The notes beneath the pieces are model-generated. The model made no database searches. It saw nothing but the letters and a program-made list of their open reading frames with translations, and was not told the DNA's origin. From PXAP01 sp964421595 (lineage in GTDB: Bacteria > Bacteroidota > Bacteroidia > Bacteroidales > PUMT01): a stretch of 64,000 nucleotides of DNA. The position numbers were made by a program, and so were the translations under genes. Below are positions 23,757-33,367 of this stretch, one piece after another. How positions within the stretch are numbered: the stretch's first letter is position 1; every line of letters starts with the position of its first letter. The stretch is from contig CAYQXY010000028.1 of assembly GCA_964421595.1 (NCBI GenBank), positions 14,585 through 78,584 on the forward strand, given 5' to 3'.

Positions 23757-25064
23757 ATGCAATTATCAAGGTTTAATATATTGTCGGAAATTAAAGATTC
23801 AGAAAAGTGCTATATAATTAATCCATTATACGGCACCGCTGATATCATTGACAAAGATTACTACAGGGCTTTACTTGAAGGAAAATTATGCAACAATGAG
23901 CTGATTGAGAAAGGTTATCTTTCTGATCCTGATGCTGAGAGATCGGAGTTCAGAAAGGCATACCTGAAATTTACAGATGAGCGTGATTCTGATGAGATTC
24001 AGCTCTTTTTTGTTCCGGGGTATTCATGCAATTTCAATTGCTCCTATTGTTACCAGGCCGATTACAATGAAAAGCCGGCAGGGCTCAGTCCGGAAGTAAT
24101 AAAAGCTTTTTACAGCTATATTGATTCAGAGTTTAAAGGTCGCAGTAAATATATAACACTGTTTGGCGGGGAGCCTCTATTGCCGGGAAAAAATCATAAG
24201 GCAAACATATTACATCTTGTGGAAATGGCAACTGAACGTGCCATTGATATTGCAGTTGTTACAAACGGATATCACATATCCGGTTATATTGATATTTTCA
24301 AAAAAGCAAGCATCAGGGAGGTGCAGGTTACCATTGACGGAACCCGTGAAGTACATGATAGCAGACGCAAACTTAAATCCAGCGAGGGTACTTTTGACCG
24401 CATAGTTGAGGGAATTGATCTTTTACTTGAGAATGATATCCCGGTAAATCTGAGGGTGGTTATCGACAGGGATAATATTTCTGATCTGCCCGCCCTGGCA
24501 AGGTTTGCCATCGATAAGGGGTGGACAGATAATTCTCTTTTCAAAACGCAGCTCGGCAGGAACTATGAACTGCATGAATGCCGGCACAGCAATACTAATC
24601 TGTTTTCGCGAATTGAGATGTACAGGGAACTTTATGATCTTATCATGAAATTTCCACATATACTTGATTTCCACAAGCCTTCATTTTCTGTTGCAAAGTA
24701 TCTTTCGGAAAACGGAGTGCTGCCGCCTCCTCTTTTTGATGCATGTCCCGGAACAAAAACAGAATGGGCTTTTGACTTTACCGGAAATATTTATGCGTGT
24801 ACTGCCACAGTTGGTAAAACCGGAGAAGAGCTTGGCAGCTTTTTCCCCGAAAGGGTTCTGAAGGACGAAATTATTGAAAAGATTTCGGAAAGGGACATAC
24901 TTTCAATTAAGGAATGCGGAGATTGTAATGTGAGCCTGCTCTGTGGCGGGGGCTGTGCCGCTGTTGCTAAAAGCCGTAATGGTTCAGGTAACAGTGCCGA
25001 TTGCCGCCCAATTAAAGAACTGCTGGAACTGGGGATAGCAGCCTATTTTCGCGATCAGCTTTAA
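23757..25064 (+). CDS. Radical SAM/SPASM peptide maturase
   Basis: The 435-residue protein has an N-terminal region of about 80 residues resembling the peptide-recognition part of RiPP maturases. The radical SAM cluster motif CNFNCSYC follows (Cys91, Cys95, Cys98), then LFGGEPLL and VTIDGTREVHDSRR. The C-terminal SPASM part has CPGTKTEWAFDFTGNIYAC and then a CGDCNVSLLCGGGC run plus a final DCRP cysteine, enough ligands for two extra iron-sulfur clusters. This is the layout of anSME and sactipeptide-type enzymes. A sulfatase-maturase role is less likely because the neighbour is a 31-residue Cys peptide and a thioredoxin fusion rather than a sulfatase. The chemistry on the peptide is unknown. 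Confidence 0.88.
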   Translation: MQLSRFNILSEIKDSEKCYIINPLYGTADIIDKDYYRALLEGKLCNNELIEKGYLSDPDAERSEFRKAYLKFTDERDSDEIQLFFVPGYSCNFNCSYCYQADYNEKPAGLSPEVIKAFYSYIDSEFKGRSKYITLFGGEPLLPGKNHKANILHLVEMATERAIDIAVVTNGYHISGYIDIFKKASIREVQVTIDGTREVHDSRRKLKSSEGTFDRIVEGIDLLLENDIPVNLRVVIDRDNISDLPALARFAIDKGWTDNSLFKTQLGRNYELHECRHSNTNLFSRIEMYRELYDLIMKFPHILDFHKPSFSVAKYLSENGVLPPPLFDACPGTKTEWAFDFTGNIYACTATVGKTGEELGSFFPERVLKDEIIEKISERDILSIKECGDCNVSLLCGGGCAAVAKSRNGSGNSADCRPIKELLELGIAAYFRDQL

Positions 25065-25103
25065 GGAATTAATAATGAATTAAAATAATAAAAACAATCA
25101 GTG

Positions 25104-26375
25104 ATGCAGGAAATTACCGCTTTGGAATTTAATGAGATAACCGGCATGAACGAACCGGTTTTAGTTGACTTTTATTCAACAGAGTGTCCTCCATGTGATG
25201 CCCTTGCACCAAAACTTGAAAGCCTGGAAAAGCTTTTCAGCAAGGAGATCAGGTTTGTTAAAATCTACCGTCAGGGAAACAGAGAGCTGGCAGAGAAACT
25301 GGGGGTCAAATCTTCACCAACATTACTTTTTTTCGAAGGAGGTAAAGAGGTTTGCCAGAGGTTGTCAGGAGGAATTAAAAGGTCGGAGATAGTAAGGGAA
25401 GTTGGTCATATTCTTGGTCGTGAAAAGATTGGTAATGTGATGAATGAGATTGACCCTGTAGTTACCAATACTGATGTGGCCGTACTGGGTGCCGGACCGG
25501 GCGGACTTACGGCCGGATTATACCTTTGCCAGGCAAAGATCAATACAACAATGATTGATATAGCGCTGCCAGGTGGTTATGTAGCCACAACTCATATGGT
25601 TTCCAATTATCCCGGGTTCATTGAACCTCAGCCCGGATACATGTTATCCCACAATATGTCGGAGCAGACTAAAAGATGCGGAACAATTTACAAGGTTGCC
25701 GTAGATGTGACTAAGGTCGATCTGGTGAATAAGGAAATTGTTATTGATGACTATGAAACAATTAAAGCAAAGAAAATCGTTATAGCTACCGGAACCACGC
25801 CTGCAAAACTCAATATTCCCGGTGAACAGGAGTATATCGGGAAAGGTATCTCCTATTGTGCAACCTGTGATGCCAAGTATTATGACAACAAGGAGGTTAT
25901 TATTATTGGCGGGGGAAACTCTGCTATTGAGGAATCGGCCTTTATCTCAAAATTTGCTTCGAAAATTACGATAGTACACCAGTTTGATAAGTTGCAGGCA
26001 AATAAATTCGCACAGGAAAAGGCTTTCGCTGACCCCAAAATATCTATGATGCTGGAACATGAGCCCAGATCATTTTCTCAAAAGGGGGATAAGATGGAAG
26101 TCGAGGTTGAGGACTTAAAGACAGGTAAGCGCATTACTTTGCAGACTGACGGGGTTTTTATTTTTATCGGCCTGAAACCTAATCTTTTGATGTTTAAGGA
26201 TAAACTGGAACTTGATCAGTGGGGATATATCAAAACCGATGAAGACATGAGGACGAGCATTGAAGGTGTTTATTCAGTTGGCGATATAAACAGTAAAAAA
26301 TACCGGCAGATAACTACTGCCGTGGCCGATGGTACGATAGCCGCCATTGCTATTACAAGGGAAATAGATGTATAG
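25104..26375 (+). CDS. Thioredoxin-thioredoxin reductase fusion
   Basis: The 423-residue protein joins a thioredoxin domain (residues about 1-105) to a thioredoxin reductase (about 120-423). The first has the active site ECPPCDALAP and a cis-proline segment SSPTLLFF. The second has the FAD loop VLGAGPGG, the redox pair CATCDA, the NADPH loop IIGGGNSAIEE and the C-terminal GVYSVGDINS. The order is the reverse of the known mycobacterial reductase-thioredoxin fusion, so it is a self-contained NADPH-to-disulfide system. It starts 39 bases after the radical SAM gene and is likely in the same transcript. It could keep the peptide or methyltransferase cysteines reduced. Confidence 0.92.
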   Translation: MQEITALEFNEITGMNEPVLVDFYSTECPPCDALAPKLESLEKLFSKEIRFVKIYRQGNRELAEKLGVKSSPTLLFFEGGKEVCQRLSGGIKRSEIVREVGHILGREKIGNVMNEIDPVVTNTDVAVLGAGPGGLTAGLYLCQAKINTTMIDIALPGGYVATTHMVSNYPGFIEPQPGYMLSHNMSEQTKRCGTIYKVAVDVTKVDLVNKEIVIDDYETIKAKKIVIATGTTPAKLNIPGEQEYIGKGISYCATCDAKYYDNKEVIIIGGGNSAIEESAFISKFASKITIVHQFDKLQANKFAQEKAFADPKISMMLEHEPRSFSQKGDKMEVEVEDLKTGKRITLQTDGVFIFIGLKPNLLMFKDKLELDQWGYIKTDEDMRTSIEGVYSVGDINSKKYRQITTAVADGTIAAIAITREIDV

Positions 26376-26546
26376 GGCTGAAACACCAGAGAAGTTTGTT
26401 TTTTTCCGGGTCCTGGTGAATTACTTCAGAGATAAATAATAGTCAATTCTCCTTTTTGCATGTAGTTAAAATAAATTAAAAAATCAGACTGTTTTGCTAC
26501 ATGTAAACAATAAGTGCTCTGGCCTGTTTATTAGAAAACATTTTTG

Positions 26547-27590
26547 ATGGATTCTTTAACACAGGCAGTACTTGGTGCCGGAGTAGCAGAAGTTACACTT
26601 GGTCATAAAATTGGGAATAAGGCACTTCTAATCGGGGCACTTATCGGAACAATTCCCGATCTTGATGTGCTGTTTACTGGGTTTTATTCAGAGGCAGACG
26701 GCCTTCTTGTTCACAGGGGCTTCTCCCATTCCATCGTCTTTTCATTACTGTTATCACCATTGCTGGCATTGCTGCTTGTAAAAATATTCAGGAAAACAGA
26801 GGTTTCTTTCAGAAAGTGGTGGTTGATGTCATTTCTGGTTCTGGTTACACATCCTATGCTTGATACGCTGACAGGTTATGGTACCGGATTTTTAGAGCCA
26901 TTGTCCGCTGTCAGGATAGAGATAAACTCCATCGCTATAATTGATGTTTTTTACACCCTGCCTTTTCTGACAATCCTTATTGTGCTGATGTTTTATGGCC
27001 GCAACACATTAGTCCGCCGCAACCTTGGTATATGGGCAATTTCAGTCAGTTTTGCCTACCTGCTCCTTACGCTTGTGCATAAGCCACTTATCCACCGGGA
27101 ATTCCGGCAATCACTGGAATCACAACAACTGGATTTCCATCGCCTGCGAACGTCACCAATGCCGCTTACAAACTTCCTTTGGATGGGTATTGCCGAATCG
27201 GAGGGAGGTTATTATATGGGATTATATTCAATATTTGACCGAAAAAATAATATCCTTTTTCAATACATACCTCGCAATGAAGATTTAATCTCATCATTCA
27301 GTGAAAGCCATTCTGTCCGGCAATTAAAAAGGTTTTCCAAAGGTTATTATTCTGTTAACCGTTCAGGGTCAGATTCACTCATTTTTAATGATTTAAGATT
27401 TGGCAGGATGGGGTTTGACCGGGATGATCCTTTTGTTTTTTCCTTTTATCTTGAATGTGGCCCGGCAGACTGTGAAGTGCACCGGTCCGGAATGTCCGGG
27501 AGATCATTCACGGTCAGCGCTTACCTGAACAGGATCTTTGGGATCATTACCCCTGAAAATACTGCCGCTACAACCGTATTAGCTCCTTAA
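26547..27590 (+). CDS. YdjM-family membrane-bound metal-dependent hydrolase
   Basis: The 347-residue protein opens with MDSLTQAVLGAGVAEVTLGH, the usual start of YdjM/DUF457-type proteins. The metal-ligand residues appear as GTIPDLDVL, HRGFSHSIVFSLL and THPMLDTLTGYG. Several membrane helices lie in the first 190 residues; the C-terminal third is soluble and probably periplasmic. The start is the ATG at 26547 rather than a TTG one codon earlier. Reported members affect membrane or LexA-linked processes, but the reaction is not established. It is 171 bp after the thioredoxin fusion and may be separately transcribed. Confidence 0.85.
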   Translation: MDSLTQAVLGAGVAEVTLGHKIGNKALLIGALIGTIPDLDVLFTGFYSEADGLLVHRGFSHSIVFSLLLSPLLALLLVKIFRKTEVSFRKWWLMSFLVLVTHPMLDTLTGYGTGFLEPLSAVRIEINSIAIIDVFYTLPFLTILIVLMFYGRNTLVRRNLGIWAISVSFAYLLLTLVHKPLIHREFRQSLESQQLDFHRLRTSPMPLTNFLWMGIAESEGGYYMGLYSIFDRKNNILFQYIPRNEDLISSFSESHSVRQLKRFSKGYYSVNRSGSDSLIFNDLRFGRMGFDRDDPFVFSFYLECGPADCEVHRSGMSGRSFTVSAYLNRIFGIITPENTAATTVLAP

Positions 27591-27596
27591 GAGGGA

Positions 27597-27765
27597 TATT
27601 CAGGTTCGACCCCCGGATTTCTATACCCGCTAACAAGTCAGTAAAATCTGTTGACTGGAACATAAAATGACCGTTAAATTCAATGAAGGCTGGAATACAC
27701 TCAAGGTTATTGATGCAAACGGTTCTGAAGATATCCAGAAGGTTTTTGCGGTTATAAATAACTAA
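27597..27765 (+). pseudogene. Frameshifted remnant of a secreted-protein C terminus
   Basis: One frame reads FRFDPRISIPANKSVKSVDW and stops at 27668-27670. In the adjoining frame, from 27667, it goes on as MTVKFNEGWNTLKVIDANGS and ends in VFAVINN at 27765. Joined, they resemble the last beta-rich domain of an exported enzyme ('...FNEGWNTLKVxDANG...'). There is no start or signal peptide. A shifted relic is the simplest reading, but the segment is short. Confidence 0.35.
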
Positions 27766-27975
27766 TGTCAGGAGGGATGATTCACTTTTAATAATTTTCT
27801 TTCTGCAGCGGGTCTATAATACACTTCCGGGTTTCCCGGTACTTCGAAAGCAATATGTAAATATGCCCGGTAACCAAATCTTTGATTAAAAATTTTTGCC
27901 TTATTTGTAAATATGCCTTGACATTATGTTATGTTTGTTTTTTGATTTCTGATATAGTCAATAATAAATAATAAA

Positions 27976-29559
27976 ATGACAAAATATATAACATATGTAA
28001 TTCTGATTTTCTGCATAACAGTTTCATGTGAATCGAGGGTTTCACAGGAGTTTGATGAAAAGTTGGAGGATTTTGAGTTTATGGAAATGGACATAATTCA
28101 ACTTCAACAGGGTTATGCCGATGGACTCTATACCGTAAGCGATGTGGTCGGGGCATATATTGACAGGATCGATGCGATTGATACCAATGGACCTGAATTG
28201 AATTCCATAATAATGGTTAACCCTGATGCACTTGAAATTGCACGCCTGCTTGATGAGAAACTGCTGAAAGGTGGAGCAGAAGGGAGACTTTTTGGGGTAC
28301 CTGTTTTAATAAAGGATAATATTGATACTTCTGATAAGATGCCGGCGACGGCAGGTTCAAGAGCTCTTATAAACTCCTTTCCAATTGAGGATAGTTTCGT
28401 TGCCCGGAAATTAAGGGAGGCAGGTGCAGTTATAATCGGCAAAAGTAACCTGAGTGAATGGGCCAATTTTCGTGGTGAGTTATCCACCAGCGGGTGGAGC
28501 GGTCTCGGAGGGCAAACCAAAAATCCTTATGTTCTCGATCGCAACCCGTGTGGATCGAGTTCCGGTTCAGCAGTTGCTGTTTCGGCAAACCTTACTTTGA
28601 TAGCAATAGGTACGGAAACAAATGGATCAATTGTATGCCCGTCAAGTGCAAACGGCATTGTCGGCATTAAACCAACAGTTGGCCTGGTTAGCCGTTCAGG
28701 CATTATTCCAATTTCATCTACAATGGATATTGCCGGGCCTATGGCACGCACCGTTACGGATGCCGTAATAACACTTGGTGCAATAACCGGTATAGATTCT
28801 GATGATGAAAGAACTATCGAAAGCCGGGGCATGTCTTACGATGATTATACAATTTTTTTGAACCCCGGTGGCATAAAGGGTAAGAAAATCGGGTTTTTTA
28901 AAGGAGCCACCGGCAGGAATTTCAAGGTAGATTCATTAATGGCCCGTGCAGTGAGCTTTCTGGAAAGTCAGGGTGCCAATGTGATAGAAATTGATGAGGT
29001 CTCTTCCAGGGGTACCTCATTGCATGCATTTACTGTAATGTTATATGAATACAAGGATGGGCTAAATAATTATTTCAGTTCTCTGGGACCAGATGCACCG
29101 ATAAAAAACCTTGACGACCTGATTAATTTCAACAAGTCTGATTTATTAAGTCTGAGATATTTTAATCAGCATTATCTTGAACAGGCAAACAGTAAAGGGG
29201 ACTTAAATTCACCTGAATACCTGCATGCCCTGGCGGCTTTGCTTACTGGAAGCAGAGACCAGGGTATAGATATGGTAATGGACGAACATATGCTTGATGC
29301 AATAATCGCCCCCACAGGAAGCCCTGCATGGAAAACCGATTTAATCAATGGCGATAGTTTTCAGCTTGGAAGTTCTTCTCCTGCTGCACATGCAGGATAT
29401 CCCAATATTACTGTTCCTATGGGATATGTAGATAATTTACCCGTAGGTATTTCTTTTTTTGGAAGGGCATGGAGTGAGCCGGTATTAATCGAGATTGCCT
29501 ATTCCTTTGAGCAAGGTACAAAACAGCGCATAGTTCCCGGGTTCCTGGCTACTGACTGA
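27976..29559 (+). CDS. Amidase signature family lipoprotein
   Basis: The 527-residue protein has a lipoprotein signal ending in VSC at residue 18. The amidase signature is complete: the catalytic lysine in VLIKDNIDT (about Lys113), the cis-serine in NPCGSSSGSA (about Ser194), and the nucleophile in TETNGSIVCPSS (about Ser218). Length matches family members such as peptide amidase and 6-aminohexanoate hydrolase-like enzymes. It acts on amide bonds outside the cytoplasm; it is not GatA, which is cytoplasmic and lacks a signal peptide. It stands alone and ends toward a shared hairpin terminator. Confidence 0.92.
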   Translation: MTKYITYVILIFCITVSCESRVSQEFDEKLEDFEFMEMDIIQLQQGYADGLYTVSDVVGAYIDRIDAIDTNGPELNSIIMVNPDALEIARLLDEKLLKGGAEGRLFGVPVLIKDNIDTSDKMPATAGSRALINSFPIEDSFVARKLREAGAVIIGKSNLSEWANFRGELSTSGWSGLGGQTKNPYVLDRNPCGSSSGSAVAVSANLTLIAIGTETNGSIVCPSSANGIVGIKPTVGLVSRSGIIPISSTMDIAGPMARTVTDAVITLGAITGIDSDDERTIESRGMSYDDYTIFLNPGGIKGKKIGFFKGATGRNFKVDSLMARAVSFLESQGANVIEIDEVSSRGTSLHAFTVMLYEYKDGLNNYFSSLGPDAPIKNLDDLINFNKSDLLSLRYFNQHYLEQANSKGDLNSPEYLHALAALLTGSRDQGIDMVMDEHMLDAIIAPTGSPAWKTDLINGDSFQLGSSSPAAHAGYPNITVPMGYVDNLPVGISFFGRAWSEPVLIEIAYSFEQGTKQRIVPGFLATD

Positions 29560-29741
29560 CCAGTGTTGAGTTATTGGTTCCGGCAGCTGATCCGGTTATG
29601 CCAGCCGGCCAGCATGTCATTGCTTAAAATGAATATGGCTGTCTCATGTTGCATGATGCCGGTCTTTAAGGTTGATTCTTTTGAGGTTATCGGCGGATAC
29701 GGTTTGATTACAGTAACAAAGATTATTTCCTGATTTAAAAA

Positions 29742-29780
29742 AAATAACCCGGAAGCAATATCACTAATTCCGGGTTATTT
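29742..29780. terminator. Terminator between converging genes
   Basis: A perfect 12-bp inverted repeat AAATAACCCGGA / TCCGGGTTATTT with a 15-base loop sits between the amidase gene and the leftward repeat-protein gene. On the minus strand it is followed by a run of T residues (RC of the A tract at 29737-29744), so it terminates the leftward gene and may act in both directions. Confidence 0.85.
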
Positions 29781-29796
29781 AATACAGTTACTGCAA

Positions 29797-31737
29797 TTAG
29801 TTTTTTATCATTTTAAGGATTGAGGTCCTGTTGCCATTCCTGTCATGAAACAGTAATATATATATACCGTCATCCAGATCCAGGGTGGGAATTGTACTGA
29901 CTCCTGACCCGTTAAGGTCTACTTCCTTTACTGTCCGTCCAATCAGATTAACAAAGGCCACAGTACTGATGTATTCAGTATTGTTAATTGTAATACTGCT
30001 GTTGAAAGGGTTGGGATAAACCCGGAGGTTTTCATTATCCGGTGTTAATGCACTGCTTACTATGGTAAAAGTAGCGGTGATCAGTTTATTAGCATTCATT
30101 GTGATGGTCGCTTCGGTTTCTGCTGACTCAAGGTCTCCTGTCCATCCAAAAAATTCCCATTCTTCATCGGGAATTGCTTCAAGGGTTACCTCTTCATTTT
30201 CAAGGAATGTCATTGCTTCTGTAAATGGTTCACCATTTATATTTACAGTACCCTGACCCTCGATTGTAATATCAAGGGTAAACTTTACCTCGATAACTTC
30301 ACTGAAATTTGCATTTATATTGAGATTTTCACCTATAGTAAATGTCTGGACCGGGTCTGTTGAGGTTATATCGCCTGTCCATCCTGTAAACTCCCATCCT
30401 TCCTCAGCTATGGCTTCGAGTGTCAAGCTGGTTCCTGATTCGAAGGTTGCGGGTTCAGAATAAAGCACATCATTTACTGTAACTGTTCCATTACCTTCAA
30501 TATCTATTGTAAGGGTATAGTTTTCAGGAGCAGAGATATATTCAGAATAGTAAAAACTGTTAGAACTAACAGGCAGCCAGTCGCCTTCACTGTAATCGAA
30601 AATGTTGATTGCTGTCAGCATATTCCTGAAAAATAACAAGTAGGTGAAACCATAGGGAGAAAGTATTTCTTCAGCCTTGAAAGCATGATTTACGGAGTAT
30701 TCATATTTTTGTTCTGGTGTCAGATCATTCCCTTCGATTGAATAGCTTATTTCTTCGATCAGGTTCAATTGCTCATCGTAGCTGTAATTGACCTGCCAGT
30801 AAGGGACCCATTCATCAGTATTATGGTCAAATTGAGAATATGTCATCAGCGCAGTAGTACCATCTTCATTGAACGTATATTCAAATCTCCACGGTCCGAT
30901 CCATTCACCTGCTGATTCATCCCATTCGAAAAACTCAGCTCCGGTAAGTTCCCCGTCTTCGTTATAAAGATTTATAGTCCGTAATTCCCCGATATAATCA
31001 CCAGCATTGTCATCCCATAAATATTCGATCTCCTCTGTAAGATTTCCTTCTGTGTCATAAATTAGTTCGGTCTTCGAATTAGGTTCCCATTCATCATCTG
31101 CAACATAATCATCAGAAACGATCTGACTCAGATTACCATTTTCATATGTGTAAGTTTCGCGGAAATATGGCTCCCATTCCTGGTCTTCCGGAATCCAGGA
31201 AAAAAGTACTGTTTCAGTTTCATTTCCCTGAGCATTATATTCAGATACTTCCCTTTCCCAAGGTTCCCATTTTTCTTCAACAGCGTCCCAAAAAGAAAAT
31301 ATGAGTTCAGTTAAATTTCCATCAGCATCATAAGTTGATGCTTCATTCCATACCTGGATCCATCTATCTTCATCGGGATCCCTCGCATATGCTGTTTCAA
31401 GCTGCAAGTGACCCGCGGGGTCATATTCGAATACAAACTTACTTTGCAGTTCCAGCTGGTTTGTAACATCATTGAACAATTCAACAATAGCACTGTCCAT
31501 CTGCTGCAAGTAAGATACATGGGTTTTTACCCGGGTTTTCTCTGATGGTGCCGGTCTTTGAAGCAGCTGAAGCCTGTCGATCCCGGTTTTTATTTCCCTT
31601 GCGCCAGGTTGATTTCCGGTAAACTCTTTTTTTCTGGCATGAGCATTGTTTATACGGTCTTTCAGTTCCCGGGGCTGTCCTGTAACCGAAATCACCTGTA
31701 TGGCAATGAGGAGAAAAATTAGTATAGTTCTTTTCAT
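29797..31737 (-). CDS. Secreted repeat protein with InlB-type repeats and T9SS sorting domain
   Basis: The 646-residue protein has a signal peptide (IFLLIAIQVISVTGQ). From about 110 to 330 there are seven imperfect repeats of about 41 residues with the pattern 'Y-x-x-x-G-N-L-T-E ... W-D-x-x-x-x-x-W-E-P', rich in Trp, Asp and Glu. Two divergent InlB-type repeats follow (from about 405 and 485), each with 'GTVTVN' and 'EEGWEFTGWTGD' signatures. The last 75 residues, starting LRVYPNPFNSSITI, form a type A Por secretion C-terminal domain. It is therefore exported by the type IX system to the cell surface. A ligand or glycan-binding role for the acidic repeats is a guess. Confidence 0.88.
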   Translation of the reverse strand: MKRTILIFLLIAIQVISVTGQPRELKDRINNAHARKKEFTGNQPGAREIKTGIDRLQLLQRPAPSEKTRVKTHVSYLQQMDSAIVELFNDVTNQLELQSKFVFEYDPAGHLQLETAYARDPDEDRWIQVWNEASTYDADGNLTELIFSFWDAVEEKWEPWEREVSEYNAQGNETETVLFSWIPEDQEWEPYFRETYTYENGNLSQIVSDDYVADDEWEPNSKTELIYDTEGNLTEEIEYLWDDNAGDYIGELRTINLYNEDGELTGAEFFEWDESAGEWIGPWRFEYTFNEDGTTALMTYSQFDHNTDEWVPYWQVNYSYDEQLNLIEEISYSIEGNDLTPEQKYEYSVNHAFKAEEILSPYGFTYLLFFRNMLTAINIFDYSEGDWLPVSSNSFYYSEYISAPENYTLTIDIEGNGTVTVNDVLYSEPATFESGTSLTLEAIAEEGWEFTGWTGDITSTDPVQTFTIGENLNINANFSEVIEVKFTLDITIEGQGTVNINGEPFTEAMTFLENEEVTLEAIPDEEWEFFGWTGDLESAETEATITMNANKLITATFTIVSSALTPDNENLRVYPNPFNSSITINNTEYISTVAFVNLIGRTVKEVDLNGSGVSTIPTLDLDDGIYILLFHDRNGNRTSILKMIKN

Positions 31738-32104
31738 ATGATAGGTTTTAATTGTTAGTAAAAAATACTACAAGGCCTGTCATTAAGGGGACTGAGAAAG
31801 ACTGAGAATTTTCAGAAACCGGTTAAGCCATTATAATAAACTGGAAAGAAATACGTTGTAAACAGCTTAATTACAAATTTACCTAAAACGATTGGTAAAA
31901 GTCAAGCTTTTGCCATTAAAATTCATACCCAATAATTTACAGGATATTCTTTTTTTAATTGATTCTGAAATGCTATCCAGATACTTCGAAATGAGAACAT
32001 TCCTTAACCGGGCTTCTCAAGGTAAAGGCAGACATCTTGGGTTTAAACAATTCTTGTTTTAAATAAACGGCCCATGGCAGGTATAATAATGTTGTGGTTT
32101 GATT
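31738..32104. other. Intergenic region upstream of the repeat-protein gene
   Basis: No gene is visible. The minus strand has TAAATTTG (31874-31881) with CTTG 21 bases further (31903-31906), a possible promoter for the leftward repeat-protein gene with a leader of about 130 bases. The rest shows no clear structure. Confidence 0.4.
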
Positions 32105-33034
32105 CTAATATCCGGTTTCCCTGTTGACCAGATTTATCAATGGCCTGTTTTCCAAAGTACGGTGGTAATTTTCAATTATTTGAGGGGCCACAGACTCTGG
32201 TTGGGGCAGGCTTGCAATGTGTGGTGTAAGAAGTATTTTCTGATGCAACCAGAATGGGTGCTCCTCTGGAAGAGGCTCATTTCTGAAAACATCCAGGCTG
32301 GCTCCTTCAAGATGGCCAGAATCAATAAGTTCAATGAGGTCATTATCAACTACATGCCCTCCCCGGCCCAGGTTGATGACCCATGATTTTTCGGGCAATA
32401 ACAATAAATTATTTTTGTTTAGAATTCCTTCAGTAGCTGATGTTAACGGGAGAAGGCATATAAGGATATCGGTAACAGACAGGAATTCTTTCAGCTGATC
32501 ATTTCCTGAATACTTCTTATAAAATGCTTCCCTGCCAGGTGTCCGTCCCCAACCCGAGACATTAAATCCTGAAGACTGAAGTTTAGAGGCTATGTAATTG
32601 CCAATAACTCCGGTTCCCATTATCCCTACCCTGACATCAGAAATCCGAAGGTATTTTCTTTTCTTCCATAAGCCCATTTTCTGATTATCATGGTAGTATG
32701 TAATTTGTCTCAAACGATTCATTATCAAGGCAAGGGTGAATTCATACATATCCTGTGAAAGTAACGGGTCAACTATCCTGACTATCCTGATGTTTTCCTG
32801 AAGTAAAGGGTCACTAATCAAATGATCAACACCTGCACCCATTGAGGAGATAGTTTTTATTGCAGGATATTCACGGAAAAGGCCATGAGGGTAATTCCAG
32901 GCAAGGGCAAATTTAACTGCCTTTTTGTCGCTGATATTTTCCATGGTGGTTACTTCAATGGAAGGATCTTCTTTCTTCAGTGCACTAATCCAGGGTTGAA
33001 GATTTTTTATATCACTTACTATAACAATTGCCAT
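32105..33034 (-). CDS. GhrA-like D-2-hydroxyacid dehydrogenase (glyoxylate/hydroxypyruvate reductase)
   Basis: The 309-residue protein has the plan of D-2-hydroxyacid dehydrogenases. The NAD(P) loop is VGIMGTGVIGNYIASKL; the substrate-proximal arginine is in INLGRGGHVVD, the glutamate in FRNEPLPEEHPFW, and the catalytic histidine in LLTPHIASLPQPE. The relatively short N-terminal domain and the SSMGAGVDHLI segment fit the GhrA group, which reduces glyoxylate and hydroxypyruvate with NADPH. It has no signal peptide and appears to be transcribed alone. Confidence 0.87.
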   Translation of the reverse strand: MAIVIVSDIKNLQPWISALKKEDPSIEVTTMENISDKKAVKFALAWNYPHGLFREYPAIKTISSMGAGVDHLISDPLLQENIRIVRIVDPLLSQDMYEFTLALIMNRLRQITYYHDNQKMGLWKKRKYLRISDVRVGIMGTGVIGNYIASKLQSSGFNVSGWGRTPGREAFYKKYSGNDQLKEFLSVTDILICLLPLTSATEGILNKNNLLLLPEKSWVINLGRGGHVVDNDLIELIDSGHLEGASLDVFRNEPLPEEHPFWLHQKILLTPHIASLPQPESVAPQIIENYHRTLENRPLINLVNRETGY

Positions 33035-33367
33035 TTATCAAATCATATTTAATGTCAGGTATTCCATATTTTTAATCATTCTGTTATCAAATAGCACCCT
33101 TCTGTTTTCAAACAGTTCTATGCTTTGAAAAACTGGTAATGCAAAAATAAGGTTTTCCATAATGAAAAAGATAGAATAAGCAGTCCCCTTTATAACCGAT
33201 CTGCCGATTTTTTTATTAAAAAGAGCTGAAAACTTAATCATCTGTAATATAATTATTTATTATATTTATCCTGCAATTGGATTTTTCAGTAGAAGCTTCC
33301 TCGTATTATTCTTTTACGTCTCATAAATTTTAAGTTATCAAATTCGTCCTGTTCGTGTAATACCATT
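33035..33367. other. Intergenic region between divergent dehydrogenase and hydrolase genes
   Basis: A leftward open frame of 67 codons (33038-33241) ends three bases before the dehydrogenase start, but its sequence shows no domain and no signal, and I do not call it a gene. On the minus strand a TATTTTTG at 33142-33149 could be the -7 element of the dehydrogenase promoter. Confidence 0.35.

Noticed and set aside
23757..25064. Radical SAM gene as sulfatase maturase (anSME) for the sulfatase at 6124
   Set aside because: It is 16 kb away and next to a Cys peptide and a thioredoxin fusion; the possibility is kept only as an alternative.
27597..27620. T-loop-like sequence GGTTCGACCCCC suggesting a tRNA
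   Set aside because: No acceptor or anticodon stem can be folded around it; the bases read better as a protein relic.
33038..33241. 67-codon leftward frame before the GhrA-like gene
   Set aside because: No domain, no signal, composition like intergenic DNA; it contains a likely promoter element.
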